From Bacillus coahuilensis m4-4 (GTDB lineage: Bacteria > Bacillota > Bacilli > Bacillales > Bacillaceae_K), in assembly GCF_000171615.1 (NCBI RefSeq), contig NZ_ABFU01000006.3, forward strand, positions 1 through 37,525: DNA of 37,525 bases, in the 5' to 3' direction. Positions 26,693-37,433 of the stretch are shown piece after piece. Every line of letters starts with the position of its first letter. The stretch's first letter is position 1. The position numbers and the translations under genes were made by a program. The notes under the pieces were generated by a model, which saw nothing but the letters and a program-made list of their open reading frames with translations, was not told the origin of the DNA and did no database searches.

Positions 26693-26724
26693 AAAACAGT
26701 AGCAATTTTGAGCTACTGTTTTTT
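26693..26724 (+). terminator. Second terminator upstream of hsdM
   Basis: AAAACAGTAGC (26693-26703) pairs with GCTACTGTTTT (26712-26722), followed by T. No gene lies between it and 26573, so it may end a gene that has been deleted. The rest of 26601-26806 holds no gene. A TATAAT occurs at 26756-26761 without a good -35. Confidence 0.8.
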
Positions 26725-26806
26725 AATTACCAAAAGATGTATTTTACTTTACAATTATAATCATATTTGACACTATAAAGGTAGGATTGACTAGGAGGAA
26801 ATACAT

Positions 26807-28327
26807 ATGGCAACAGCTAACATAGGTTTTGAAGAGCAATTATGGAGTATGGCAGATAAATTACGTGGTTCAATGGATTCTGGTGAATATAAAAATGTTG
26901 TATTAGGATTATTATTTTTGAAGTATGTGTCAGATGCATTTGAAGAACGACATGCGGAATTAGAGGCTGACGAGTATGCAGATTCGGAAGACCGTGATGA
27001 ATATGTGATGGACAATATCTTCTGGGTACCGAAGGAAGCTCGTTGGTCATACATAAAAGATAATGCGAAGAAGCCTGAGATTGGTCAGATTATCGATAAA
27101 GCGATGATTGCGATTGAAAAAGAGAATGCTTCTTTGCAAGGGGTTCTACCGAAGGACTATGCACGTCCGGCTCTTGATAAAGTTCGCCTTGGGGAAACGA
27201 TTGACTTATTTTCTTTTAAAGTCGGTGATGAAGAAAGTCGTTCAAAAGATGTATTAGGACGAGTGTATGAATATTTCTTAAGTAAGTTCGCTAGTGCAGA
27301 AGGCAAGAACGGCGGAGAATTCTATACACCATCATCAGTTGTTCGTTTGCTTGTTGAAATGTTAGAGCCATATAAAGGACGCATTTATGACCCTTGCTGT
27401 GGCTCAGGCGGAATGTTCGTGCAAAGTGAAAAGTTCGTTGAAGAACACCAAGGTAAACTAGGGGATATTGCAGTTTATGGTCAAGAATCAAACCCTACAA
27501 CATGGAAGCTTTGCAAAATGAACCTAGCTATTCGTGGTATAGATGGCAACATTGGTACACACAATGCTGATACTTTCCATAATGATTTACATAAGGGCTT
27601 AAAAGCAGATTATATTTTAGCCAACCCACCATTCAACATTAAAGATTGGGGTGGGGATAAATTACGTGAAGATGTTCGTTGGCAGTATGGTACACCACCC
27701 ACTGGAAATGCCAACTATGCATGGATTCAGCATATGATTTCAAAGTTAGCACCAGCAGGAACAGCAGGTTTTGTTTTAGCGAATGGCTCAATGTCTTCAA
27801 ATACTTCTGGTGAGGGGGAAATTCGTAAAAACCTAATTGAAGCTGACTTAGTGGAGTGTATTGTTACTTTGCCAGGGCAATTGTTCTATTCAACGCAAAT
27901 TCCTGTTTGTATTTGGTTTGTATCGAAAAACAAATCAAAAACAGGGAAACGCACTCGGAACGGTGAGATTCTATTTATTGATGCACGTAAACTTGGTTTC
28001 ATGGTAGACCGAACACATAAAGAATTTACGGATGTTGATATTGAAAAGATTACAAAAGCATTCCATACGTGGCGTGGGACATTAGGTGAAGCATATGAAG
28101 ATGTGCAAGGCTTCTGTAAAGCAGCAATGCTTGAAGAAGTACGAAACAATGATTATATATTAACTCCGGGTCGCTATGTAGGTTTAGAAGAAGTAGAGGA
28201 TGACACTGAACCATTTGAAGCGAAAATAGTTCGATTAACAACTGAGCTATCAGAGCAATTCGAGAAATCAAAAGAGCTAGAAGACCAGATTCGCCGAGCA
28301 TTAGGGGGAATTGGTTATGAAATCTAA
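26807..28327 (+). CDS. hsdM: Type I restriction-modification methyltransferase subunit HsdM
   Basis: The 506-aa N6-adenine methyltransferase subunit works in the HsdM2-HsdS complex to protect host DNA. It has an N-terminal helical HsdM domain, then the SAM-binding motif [10 protein letters not shown] (195-204) and the catalytic NPPF (273-276). AGGAGG precedes the ATG. It overlaps hsdS by 11 bp and the three hsd genes form one tight operon. No interruption is seen. It is the first gene inside element 2. Confidence 0.96.
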   Translation: MATANIGFEEQLWSMADKLRGSMDSGEYKNVVLGLLFLKYVSDAFEERHAELEADEYADSEDRDEYVMDNIFWVPKEARWSYIKDNAKKPEIGQIIDKAMIAIEKENASLQGVLPKDYARPALDKVRLGETIDLFSFKVGDEESRSKDVLGRVYEYFLSKFASAEGKNGGEFYTPSSVVRLLVEMLEPYKGRIYDPCCGSGGMFVQSEKFVEEHQGKLGDIAVYGQESNPTTWKLCKMNLAIRGIDGNIGTHNADTFHNDLHKGLKADYILANPPFNIKDWGGDKLREDVRWQYGTPPTGNANYAWIQHMISKLAPAGTAGFVLANGSMSSNTSGEGEIRKNLIEADLVECIVTLPGQLFYSTQIPVCIWFVSKNKSKTGKRTRNGEILFIDARKLGFMVDRTHKEFTDVDIEKITKAFHTWRGTLGEAYEDVQGFCKAAMLEEVRNNDYILTPGRYVGLEEVEDDTEPFEAKIVRLTTELSEQFEKSKELEDQIRRALGGIGYEI

Positions 28328-29591
28328 TGGTTGGGAAGTGCTCGCGATTGATGATGTATGTACAGTTACAGATTGTCAGCATAGCACTGCACCAGCAGTT
28401 GATTATGAAACAGAATATAGGATGTTGAGGACTGTAAATATCCGTGATGGGAGATTACGAGATATAGAAACTACGAAATCAGTCACTGAAGAAACTTATA
28501 AAAAATGGAGTGTTAGAGGTTATTTAGAAGATGGTGACGTGATATTAACAAGGGAAGCACCTATGGGGGAAGTAGCTATACTAAAAGACGAGGAATATAA
28601 ATTTTTCTTAGGTCAAAGAATGCTTCAACTGAAAGTGAAAAAGGAAATTATTACACCGGAATTTTTATACTACAGTTTACAAACATCAAGTATGCGACAT
28701 CAAATCATGATGAATGAAGGAACTGGTTCGGTTGTCAGTAATATTAGAATACCCTTGTTAAAAAAGATGCAAATTAGTGTACCTTCAATTAAGCTTCAAA
28801 AGAAAATAACATTATTATTAGAATCTATTGATTCTAAATATAACAATAATAATTCAATGATAAAGGGTTTAGAGGAACTATCCCAAATCTTGTTTAAACA
28901 ATGGTTCATTGATTTTGAATTTCCTAATGAGGATGGGATGCCGTATAAATCAAGTGGTGGAAAGATGGTGGATAGTGAGTTCGGAGAGATACCTGAAGGA
29001 TGGAATATTGAATATTTATCTTCATCAACTGAATTTTTAAGTGGTGGTACCCCTAAAACAAAAGAATCAACATATTGGAACGGAGATATTCCATTCTTTA
29101 CTCCGAAAGATGTAGGTTCAAGTGTCTATACGACAAATACAGAGAAAACAATTACCGAGCTAGGATTAAGTAAATGTAACAGCAGACTTTATCCGAAGAA
29201 TACGGTATTTATTACAGCTAGAGGTACTGTAGGGAAGGTAGCTTTAGCAAACAGAGATATGGCAATGAATCAATCTTGTTTCGCATTAAAAAGTAGAAAT
29301 GAATGTCAGTTTTATTTGTACGGTGCAATTAAAACATTATTAAGAGAGATTATTCAGGGGGCAAACGGAGCCGTTTTTAACGCAATAAATTTAAGTGATT
29401 TGAATCGTCTAAGATTAGCAATGCCTCAGCAAGGACTAATAGATAAATATGAAGCAATCGCTATTACCTTTTTTGACCAAATGAGTGCATTAGAATTTGA
29501 AAACATTAACTTACAAATCTTAAGAGATACTCTACTCCCAAAACTTCTCTCAGGAGAAATAGAAATCCCCGACGAAAGTGTGGTGGTTTAG
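28317..29591 (+). CDS. hsdS: Type I restriction-modification specificity subunit HsdS
   Basis: The 424-aa subunit carries two target-recognition domains joined by conserved helices and defines the bipartite DNA site of the complex. The first domain ends near [16 protein letters not shown], a typical central conserved region; the second starts at [14 protein letters not shown] and ends with [17 protein letters not shown]. The start at 28317 lies 8 bp after AGGGGGA. A TTG at 28311 in the same frame would be too close. The target sequence cannot be read from the protein by eye. Confidence 0.93.
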   Translation: MKSNGWEVLAIDDVCTVTDCQHSTAPAVDYETEYRMLRTVNIRDGRLRDIETTKSVTEETYKKWSVRGYLEDGDVILTREAPMGEVAILKDEEYKFFLGQRMLQLKVKKEIITPEFLYYSLQTSSMRHQIMMNEGTGSVVSNIRIPLLKKMQISVPSIKLQKKITLLLESIDSKYNNNNSMIKGLEELSQILFKQWFIDFEFPNEDGMPYKSSGGKMVDSEFGEIPEGWNIEYLSSSTEFLSGGTPKTKESTYWNGDIPFFTPKDVGSSVYTTNTEKTITELGLSKCNSRLYPKNTVFITARGTVGKVALANRDMAMNQSCFALKSRNECQFYLYGAIKTLLREIIQGANGAVFNAINLSDLNRLRLAMPQQGLIDKYEAIAITFFDQMSALEFENINLQILRDTLLPKLLSGEIEIPDESVVV

Positions 29592-32500
29592 ATGTTCAAG
29601 TATTTAGAGTCGGATTTAGAAGAAGCTACGTTGGAATGGCTGGCTGAGATGGATTTTACCATCTTGGCTGGTCCTGATATAGCTCATGAAGGAAGGTATC
29701 CTGAACGTGATAGCTATCAAGATGTAGTGTTAAATGAACGCTTGAAGGATGCACTACGTCGGATTAATCCGAATGTACCAATGAATGCGATTGAGTTAGC
29801 AGTTCAGAAGATTGAAGCAAATGAATCACCAAGTATGGTTGTAAATAATGAAAAGTTTCATCGTATGGTGACAGACGGATTAGATATTGAATTACAAGGC
29901 ACAGATGGTTATAATCCAACAGAAAAAGTATGGGTGTTTGATTTTGAACATCCAGAAAATAATGATTTTGTGGCAGTTAATCAGTTCACAATTATTGAAG
30001 GAAATCAAAATAAACGTCCTGATGTACTTGTTTTCGTGAATGGCTTACCTTTAGTGGTGATTGAGTTAAAGAATGCAACAAATGAAGCTACGGGCATATC
30101 AGAAGGCTATAATCAGCTTCAAACGTACAAGCAAACCATTCCTTCATTATTCCGTTACAATGCTTTTTTAGTGACGAGTGACGGGGTAAACGCTCGTGTC
30201 GGTTCATTAACGGCAAATGAAGAACGGTTTATGAAATGGCGGACAATTAATGGGCTTGAACTAGCCCCTACTTCTCTATCACAATTAGAAGTTTTGTTAA
30301 AAGGAATACTCGAACCAAGTCGATTTATGGATATCTTACGTAACTTCATTTTGTTCCAAACAGATGGAGAGAATACATACAAAATTTTAGCTGCATATCA
30401 TCAATTCCATGCTGTGAATAAAGCGGTAGAGAAAGCGAAAGTAGCAGTGCAAGGAGACCGTAAAATAGGGGTTATATGGCATACACAAGGCTCTGGAAAG
30501 AGTTTATCTATGGTATTCTATGCAGGCAAACTCATTCAATCTATGAACAATCCAACGATTGTGGTATTGACTGACCGCAATGATTTAGATGACCAACTGT
30601 TTAATACGTTCTCGATTTCGAATGATATTTTACGTCAAACACCGAGCCAAGCAAATAGTCGTGATGAACTTCGACAATTACTTTCGGTTGAATCTGGAGG
30701 TATTATTTTTACTACGCTACAAAAGTTCTCCCCTGATGAAGATACAGGCATCATGCCGTGTTTAACCGACCGCTCGAACGTAATTGTAATGGCGGATGAA
30801 GCCCACCGGTCCCAATATGGATTTGGGGCAACCGTTCGTGGAAACGAAGCAGAAACAAAGTATGGATTTGCAAAATATGTTCGTGATGCTCTTCCGAATG
30901 CTTCGTTTATTGGTTTTACTGGAACACCTGTGGAAGCAACAGATAAAAATACACCTGCTGTTTTTGGTGAATATATTGATATTTATGATATGACGCAAGC
31001 TGTAGAAGATGGTTCAACTGTGAAAATATTTTATGAGAGTCGTATTATCCCACTAGATTTACCGAATGACCTCCGACTAGATGATGAGTATGAAGAAATT
31101 ACAGAAGACCAAGAACAATCCGTGAAAGAGCGTTTGAAATCTAAATGGTCAAGACTTGAAGCATTAGCCGGAGCTGAATCACGAGTGAAACGTTTAGCTG
31201 AGGATGTCGTGAAACATTATGAAGAACGGCAACAGGCGATGTTCGGGAAGTCGATGGTGGTCGTGATGTCTCGTCGAATTGCGATTGATTTGTATAAAGA
31301 AATTGTGGCATTGCGTCCAGAGTGGCATTCCGATGTCGATGATAAAGGCGCAATAAAAATTGTAATGACAGGAGCTTCGAGTGACCCTGTAGAATGGCAA
31401 CCATTCATTGGGAATAAAAAGAGACGTGAGTATTTAGCAAGACGTATGAAAGATAATGATGACCCGTTACAAATTGTCATTGTGCGGGATATGTGGTTAA
31501 CAGGATTTGATGTTCCAGCAATGAACACAATGTATATCGACAAGCCGATGAAGGGACATAATTTGATGCAAGCAATTGCTCGTGTGAATCGCGTGTTTAA
31601 AGACAAGCCGGGTGGATTGATTGTTGATTATATTGGTATTGCAGAAAGCTTAAAAGAAGCGTTGCATCAATACACAGAAAGTGACAAAAATACTGCTGGT
31701 GTGGATACATCTGTTGCGGTGGATATCTTGCTAGAAAAGTATGAAGTGCTCGTTGAAATGTTGTATGGGCATGATTATAGTGGTTATCTATCTGATAAGG
31801 CAACGGAACGAATGAATGCTATTATTTCAACAATGGACTTTGTTCTCGGTATGGGTGAAGAAGAAAAGAAACGTTTTTTAACGACTGTAACAGAACTTTC
31901 GAAAGCGTTTGCTTTATGTGCCACTACACCGGAAGCACAAGAGCTGAATGCAGAAATTGGATTTTTTAAAGCTGTAAAAGCAAGTCTTGTAAAGAGCATT
32001 GGTGACGGTAGCAAGAAGAAAACGAACGCTCAAATGGAAGCAAGAATCAATCAGTTGATTTCGAAGTCGGTCATTTCAGAAGAAGTAGTAGATATTTATG
32101 AGTCACTTGGCTTAGAGAACCCAGATATTTCGATTTTATCGGATAGGTTCTTAGAAGATGTGAAGGCAATGCCACATAAGAACTTAGCGGTCGAGTTACT
32201 GAACCGTTTATTAAATGGCAAAGTGAAAAGTGTGCAGCGAACGAACTTAATCCAAGCACGTAAATTCTCCGAAATGCTTGAAGGAGCACTCAACAAATAC
32301 AATAAGCGAGCAATAGAAACATCGAAGGTTATTGAAGAATTGATTGCGTTGGCTAAGGAAGTGGATGGGGCATATAAACGAGGAGAGCAAGCAGGTCTTA
32401 TTAAAGAGGAAATTGCCTTTTATGATGCCCTAGCTTCTCATGAAACAGCAGAGCAAGTATTAGGTGATGATACACTTAAACTCATCGCACACGAGCTCAC

Positions 32501-32690
32501 AAAGTCGATTAAAGTGAATATGAGCATTGACTGGAACCTTCGTGAATCCGCAAGAGCTAAAATGCGAGTAACAGTGAAGCGACTTTTAAAGAAATACGGT
32601 TATCCACCAGATTTACAGAAGGAAGCAGTAGAGACGGTAGTTAAACAGGCTGAGTTAATGGCACAGATGGAGTTTGAATTAAATATCTGA
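29592..32690 (+). CDS. hsdR: Type I restriction enzyme subunit HsdR
   Basis: The 1032-aa motor and nuclease subunit pulls unmodified DNA and cleaves it far from the recognition site. The N-terminal nuclease has Asp144 and Glu158-Leu-Lys160 ([15 protein letters not shown]), a PD-(D/E)xK site. Helicase motifs follow: TQGSGKS (298-304), DEAH (402-405), GFTGTP, and a conserved AIARVNRVF segment (motif VI). A helical C-terminal region binds the methylase core. The ATG follows the hsdS stop directly, and a 15-bp hairpin lies downstream. All motifs are intact. Confidence 0.96.
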   Translation: MFKYLESDLEEATLEWLAEMDFTILAGPDIAHEGRYPERDSYQDVVLNERLKDALRRINPNVPMNAIELAVQKIEANESPSMVVNNEKFHRMVTDGLDIELQGTDGYNPTEKVWVFDFEHPENNDFVAVNQFTIIEGNQNKRPDVLVFVNGLPLVVIELKNATNEATGISEGYNQLQTYKQTIPSLFRYNAFLVTSDGVNARVGSLTANEERFMKWRTINGLELAPTSLSQLEVLLKGILEPSRFMDILRNFILFQTDGENTYKILAAYHQFHAVNKAVEKAKVAVQGDRKIGVIWHTQGSGKSLSMVFYAGKLIQSMNNPTIVVLTDRNDLDDQLFNTFSISNDILRQTPSQANSRDELRQLLSVESGGIIFTTLQKFSPDEDTGIMPCLTDRSNVIVMADEAHRSQYGFGATVRGNEAETKYGFAKYVRDALPNASFIGFTGTPVEATDKNTPAVFGEYIDIYDMTQAVEDGSTVKIFYESRIIPLDLPNDLRLDDEYEEITEDQEQSVKERLKSKWSRLEALAGAESRVKRLAEDVVKHYEERQQAMFGKSMVVVMSRRIAIDLYKEIVALRPEWHSDVDDKGAIKIVMTGASSDPVEWQPFIGNKKRREYLARRMKDNDDPLQIVIVRDMWLTGFDVPAMNTMYIDKPMKGHNLMQAIARVNRVFKDKPGGLIVDYIGIAESLKEALHQYTESDKNTAGVDTSVAVDILLEKYEVLVEMLYGHDYSGYLSDKATERMNAIISTMDFVLGMGEEEKKRFLTTVTELSKAFALCATTPEAQELNAEIGFFKAVKASLVKSIGDGSKKKTNAQMEARINQLISKSVISEEVVDIYESLGLENPDISILSDRFLEDVKAMPHKNLAVELLNRLLNGKVKSVQRTNLIQARKFSEMLEGALNKYNKRAIETSKVIEELIALAKEVDGAYKRGEQAGLIKEEIAFYDALASHETAEQVLGDDTLKLIAHELTKSIKVNMSIDWNLRESARAKMRVTVKRLLKKYGYPPDLQKEAVETVVKQAELMAQMEFELNI

Positions 32691-32813
32691 GTTTATCCAA
32701 ATTAAGAACTTGAACACTATCATTGGTATCGACCGAAGGTTATAAACGGTGTGGTTTAGAAATGAATTTTACACTATCGTATGAGCATGAACCGTATTTG
32801 TAATATAACTAAT

Positions 32814-32851
32814 TAATCAGAGCAGAAGTAAGTTAGCTTCTGCTCTGATTA
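32814..32851. terminator. Hairpin after hsdR
   Basis: TAATCAGAGCAGAAG (32814-32828) pairs perfectly with 32837-32851 around an 8-base loop. The T run after it is poor, so termination efficiency is uncertain. The rest of 32691-32943 shows no gene. Confidence 0.7.
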
Positions 32852-32943
32852 GTTTATTGATAATGTAATTATTTAATAGAAATTTAGCGGATTAACACTT
32901 ATTTGATATAGAAAAAATTGCTGGATAACTGGGGGAAAACGGT

Positions 32944-33788
32944 TTGAATGAATCAATTTCAGGTCAATGTGTACTTATAGGAGAACACCCTAATAAATCC
33001 CTTTTGCGGAATGGTTGTCTCACGAAGACTTACCTGTCTCAAATAATAAAATACATAGGAAATTAATTGAAACTGAGGGAATGCGTGAGTATGCAGTTGA
33101 ACAAATTTCTGATTGGATAATTACCCATCATATTGCTGATTCAACAATTGCTAGATTAAAACGAAAAAGAGATATGATAGTAAGAAAATATGGACTTAAT
33201 GAGTATTTAAACCAGCAGCAAATGCTACCCGTGGCTGAAAAAACAATGAGGGGAAATGGTGCGGAAATAGTTCTTGCTGAATATCTCCAGGCATCAACCC
33301 AACTTCAATTATTATTATATAAATTACGGTATAACCCAAATGTGAGTCAATCCATCAAGGGGGATGACGTTCTCCTTTTCAATAAGGAAAATCTCATCGA
33401 TAAGGTTATTCTAGGTGAATCGAAGTTCAGAAAAACACCAAATAAAGCTGCTGTTGAGGAGATAACAGAGGAATTTGGAAAAAATCTAAAACTACCATTA
33501 TCAATACTCTTTGTTGCAAATAGACTTAGTGAATTGGGTGAAGAAGAGCTCGCAGACAAATTAGAAGAACTAAATATTGATGTTAAACAGGGGAAAGTTC
33601 CGGTGGTTAATGTTGGGTTTCTTCTAAGTAATCATAATACAGCTACAAACGTTGAAAACCATTTGCATTCTGAAAACCCTAGTTTTATTTTTCTTTCTTT
33701 AGGTTTAGAAAAGCCAGAAGAATTATTATCCCAAAGCTTTGCCTTAGCAAATGAGAAATTGAAAAGGGGTATTGAGAATGAAGATTGA
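32944..33788 (+). pseudogene. hamA: Hachiman system protein HamA (DUF1837 nuclease-like), frameshift near the start
   Basis: HamA is the effector of Hachiman, held by the helicase HamB and released to degrade DNA. The main frame (from 33015) has PD-(D/E)xK-type residues Glu84, Asp118 and Glu135-Ser-Lys137 (LGESKFRKTP), counted from 33015, in the typical DUF1837 layout. The upstream frame begins at TTG 32944 behind GGGGGA and reads MNESISGQCVLIGEHPNKS. It joins the main frame (FAEWLSHEDLP) if one T or C is added near 32999-33005, giving 281 aa. Without that base, translation would need the poor TTG at 33015. The catalytic part is undamaged. Confidence 0.82.
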
Positions 33789-36700
33789 AAAAGCAGAGGC
33801 TGTATTGGAGCGGCTAGAAAGTGATAAACTCATTCAAAACTATTTTGCCCAAAGTGATTCACGCTACATCCTTTTTAATGTTCAGGAACCGGTCGCCAAT
33901 TTTCCGAACTACTCACCTGATTTAGATGAAAAATTAACTGGTATAGCTATGTCCTACTTGTCAATTGGATGTTCATTTGCTGAAAATAAAAGTATTAGTC
34001 AATCAATTTTTCCCTTAGAAAAGGGTGCCGCTATCTTGGAAAACATATATAGTCCAATTGCCAATAGAAATGAGTTTAGTACATATTTCATTTTAACAAG
34101 CTCTCTTGCATTTTATGCTGCTAACCAATACTCTAAGTCGTTTATTATATTGAAAAATATTAGCGTTGATACAATAATTGCAACATTAATATCACAATTC
34201 TTAAGAAGACAGTATTTTGAATTGGATAAATCCCTTTCTGAAATATTTTTGAGCGGTGAATATAGTGATAAAACCATTTCAGAATTAGATGATGAAAAAT
34301 TAGCAAACAATAAGGTCTACGTTCTAATCCTTTCAAAATCGTTATCAAGTTTGCTAGAATTTATCTTTTCTGGAGATGAGTTATGGTTAAGTAAGGCAAA
34401 GGAATATCTAAAAGACTTATTAGAACTATTGGAAATTGATGCAGAACCATCTATGTGGTGGGTTATAAGGCTATTTATGTTAATTGTAGATGGGTTCCAG
34501 GAGAATTCTTTGTGGAAGGCAATACCGCCTCATATAAACGGGGAAGACAATACAGTAAGAAATTATATAGAATTAATGGCTTTCCAAAAGAGTCCAGTGG
34601 TAGAGATTTTTCATTCCCAGAAAATTGCTTTACCTGTGGTATTAGAAGATAAAGGCGCAGTTATAAGTCTACCTACAAGTGCCGGAAAAACAAGAATTGC
34701 GGAGTTTGCAATATTAGATTGTTTAGTTAAAGGGTCTGAAAATAAAATACTTTACTTGGCTCCATTTAGGTCATTAGCGTATGAGGTAGAGGATTCAATC
34801 TCAAAAATATTTGGACCATTAGGATTTGAAGTATCTCATCTTTATGGTGGTTCACAGTTTAGTAAGCTTGATGAGACGGTAATAAATGAATCAAATATTA
34901 TTATAGCAACTCCTGAGAAGGCAAAAGCAATTTTAAGAAGCAACTCAGAAGTTAAATCGAAAATAAAACTAGTAATTATTGATGAAGGACATTTAATTGG
35001 ACCGGAAGAGAGACAGGTTTTAAGTGAAGTCTTCATAGAAGAGTTAAGAACTCATATAAATAGAAACCAGGGTAAAATGATTCTACTTTCTGCGGTGTTG
35101 CCGAATTCATCGGAAATTGCAAGTTGGATTTCCGGGAATGAAACATTGGAGGTTAATTCAAATTGGCGACCATCCTCTCAAAGATTTGGTCTACTTGAAT
35201 ACAATGGTAGGAATGTTAATATTACTTGGAATGGTGAACTTGAGTCATTTAATCGAAACTTCATTAATCCGTTTATTGTTAAGAGAGCTAGGTCTGAGTA
35301 TAGATTTCCTAGGGACAAAAAGCAAGCAGTTGCAGCCGCTGCATTAAAGTTAGGGAACTCTGGCTCAGTATTAGTTTTTGTATGTAGAAAGAATATGGTC
35401 TTGTCTCAAGCTGAGGAAGTAATACTTGCAATGGGGGAAGATAAAGCAGAACATATATGGACCAGTATAAATGATTGGAATGGTTTTAAATTAGCTTGTG
35501 ATGAAGCATACGGTGAAGAATCGAAGGTTTACCAATGTGCAAAGTTTGGAGTATTATGCCACCATTCTGGTTTGCCTACTGAGGTAAGATTAGCTATGGA
35601 AAGATTAATAAGAAAGGGTAATCCCAAGATAATCGTTGCTACGTCTACTTTAGGGCAAGGTGTTAACATAGGAGTATCAACTGTTATTTTTTCTAATGTC
35701 TGGTATGACGGTGAAAATAAAATTAGTAGTAATGACTTTTGGAATATTGCTGGACGAGCTGGAAGAAGTTTTGTAGATAGAGAAGGCAAAATCCTCTTTG
35801 TAGTTGACGCTAGTAGAGGTTCCGGTTCATGGAGTGCAAGAAGGGATAGAAGATTGGCACTTGAATATTTCGAAAGTGGAAATCAAGATAAAGCTATTAG
35901 TGGATTACTACATATTATTGATTATGTTTATCATGTTGCAAAAGAAACAGATATAAGTTTTGAGGTACTGCTCCAAATGATTGCGGAAAATGACTATTCC
36001 CCTTTAGAAGAAAGGTATACAGATGACTTGCTAACCCTATTTGATTGGTTAGACGATACAATGTTGGCGTTGAATTTAGAATTTGAAAGCTATAGATGTG
36101 AAAATTCTTCCGAATGGATAGATGATTATTTTAGACATTCATTAGCTTATATTCAAGCCGACTATTTTGAAGATTTAGATAAGGAAGACATTATTTCCTT
36201 TTTGAAGGCAAGAAATAAAGGGGTATTAAAATTGGCAGGCGAACCTCAATTTTGGAAGGGATTAGTATCATCCAGTATACCAATTCGTTCAGGGTTATTT
36301 ATTAGAAATGAATTACAAGTTGTACTAGAAATTTTGGAAAAATATCAAAAATCAAATAAAGCTAATGAAGATTTATTAGCCTTTTTAAAGGATACAGAAA
36401 TATTTATATCAAGATTCCCGTCAAAGCAATTTGAAAATAATGAAATAAACGATTCTGTAAGGGAATTATGGATAACAGGGCAATCAATTTCTTCTCTTGA
36501 TGAGAGAACTCTCAAAATCATTAACGAATACTTTGGCTATACACTACCTTGGGGTATACATGCAATAGCTAGGATGTTGTCTGAGTTAAACAATGATGAG
36601 GGAGCTAAAGAATACGAAACATTAGCTGTATTGATTCAAATGGGATTACCCACCTTGTTTGCTGCTAAAATATACTTGGCAGGTATTCATTCAAGAGTTG

Positions 36701-37122
36701 CATCAACTGAGTTAGGAACTACCCTAGACTCAGAGTATGAGGAACTAAGTGTTAGACGCTTAAAGCAGTATATTATTGATTCGGTTGATAAGATTCCTGG
36801 AATTACCGAGAATACACTCCATTGGGTATCATTATTAAAATTCAATGAAACCAATATTACAAATAAAATGGTGGGAATTCCAAACTTTACCCTTGAAGAA
36901 GGTATCTCCATTGATAGTAAAGTTTTAAATGCTAAGGGCTATGATGGGAATACTTTTCTCTGTAGTCCGGATTATTCTTTTATAGATAAGGTTGAAGTTA
37001 ATAAGGATTTCCCGTTTGATAAGTTTACAAATAATTTTGGGGTCTGTTTTACGAGTAATAATGAAGAATGGACAATGCAATTAAGGAATCCCTATCTAAA
37101 GTATGATTCAAGTAATATTTAA
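33778..37122 (+). CDS. hamB: Hachiman system helicase HamB
   Basis: The 1114-aa superfamily 2 helicase of the Hachiman anti-phage system forms a complex with HamA, moves along DNA and senses damaged or aberrant DNA. The first 280 residues are a helical region without recognised motifs. Helicase motifs follow: SLPTSAGKT (297-305), DEGH (402-405), LLSAVLPN, ATSTLGQGVNIG and NIAGRAGRSF, a Ski2-like pattern. A long C-terminal helical part completes it. The ATG at 33778 lies 8 bp after AAAGGGG and overlaps the hamA end by 11 bp. A TTG at 33772 in the same frame is less likely. No interruption is seen. Confidence 0.92.
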   Translation: MKIEKAEAVLERLESDKLIQNYFAQSDSRYILFNVQEPVANFPNYSPDLDEKLTGIAMSYLSIGCSFAENKSISQSIFPLEKGAAILENIYSPIANRNEFSTYFILTSSLAFYAANQYSKSFIILKNISVDTIIATLISQFLRRQYFELDKSLSEIFLSGEYSDKTISELDDEKLANNKVYVLILSKSLSSLLEFIFSGDELWLSKAKEYLKDLLELLEIDAEPSMWWVIRLFMLIVDGFQENSLWKAIPPHINGEDNTVRNYIELMAFQKSPVVEIFHSQKIALPVVLEDKGAVISLPTSAGKTRIAEFAILDCLVKGSENKILYLAPFRSLAYEVEDSISKIFGPLGFEVSHLYGGSQFSKLDETVINESNIIIATPEKAKAILRSNSEVKSKIKLVIIDEGHLIGPEERQVLSEVFIEELRTHINRNQGKMILLSAVLPNSSEIASWISGNETLEVNSNWRPSSQRFGLLEYNGRNVNITWNGELESFNRNFINPFIVKRARSEYRFPRDKKQAVAAAALKLGNSGSVLVFVCRKNMVLSQAEEVILAMGEDKAEHIWTSINDWNGFKLACDEAYGEESKVYQCAKFGVLCHHSGLPTEVRLAMERLIRKGNPKIIVATSTLGQGVNIGVSTVIFSNVWYDGENKISSNDFWNIAGRAGRSFVDREGKILFVVDASRGSGSWSARRDRRLALEYFESGNQDKAISGLLHIIDYVYHVAKETDISFEVLLQMIAENDYSPLEERYTDDLLTLFDWLDDTMLALNLEFESYRCENSSEWIDDYFRHSLAYIQADYFEDLDKEDIISFLKARNKGVLKLAGEPQFWKGLVSSSIPIRSGLFIRNELQVVLEILEKYQKSNKANEDLLAFLKDTEIFISRFPSKQFENNEINDSVRELWITGQSISSLDERTLKIINEYFGYTLPWGIHAIARMLSELNNDEGAKEYETLAVLIQMGLPTLFAAKIYLAGIHSRVASTELGTTLDSEYEELSVRRLKQYIIDSVDKIPGITENTLHWVSLLKFNETNITNKMVGIPNFTLEEGISIDSKVLNAKGYDGNTFLCSPDYSFIDKVEVNKDFPFDKFTNNFGVCFTSNNEEWTMQLRNPYLKYDSSNI

Positions 37123-37211
37123 AGTTCGAAGAATTATATTAGGTCTTATTTTGGGCTACTTATAACCTAAACTGCATATCTAGGAATCCCCGGAAAGAGG
37201 GACTTTATAAG
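37123..37211. other. Short spacer after hamB
   Basis: No gene or clear terminator is visible. A short palindrome-like stretch, GACTTTATAAGTC (about 37201-37213), lies where hamB and the minus-strand small gene converge. Confidence 0.4.
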
Positions 37212-37433
37212 TCACTTTTTACCATACAAATATAAAGCTATTTCGGCATCTTGCTCTGTTATACGAAATACGGATTGAAGATATTTAATGGAAGGAGATT
37301 CTCCATAGTCCTCAATATATCCAGTGATAAAAGCTTGTAATTGGACTTTAATTGGTGCATCAACTACTTTGAACATATCATCTTTGATATCAATTTTCGT
37401 TTTAGGATAAATTATGAAATCTTTTCTTTTCAA
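37212..37433 (-). CDS. Small protein of unknown function
   Basis: This 73-aa reading frame starts with TTG and is preceded on the minus strand by AAAGGA at about 9 bp. I do not recognise it. The second half (FITGYIEDYGESPSIKYLQS and following) has the look of a winged-helix N-terminal module, with YI-x-x-Y-G-x-S-P-S resembling the start of LexA-like DNA-binding domains, but that is only a visual resemblance. It is convergent with hamB. It could be cargo of element 2. Confidence 0.45.
   Translation of the reverse strand: MKRKDFIIYPKTKIDIKDDMFKVVDAPIKVQLQAFITGYIEDYGESPSIKYLQSVFRITEQDAEIALYLYGKK

Noticed and set aside
32691..32943. Candidate left end of element 2 between hsdR and hamA
   Set aside because: No inverted copies of the TATAGTGA/AAAG repeat and no ACA followed by CTAAT. 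Only a terminator-like hairpin is there.
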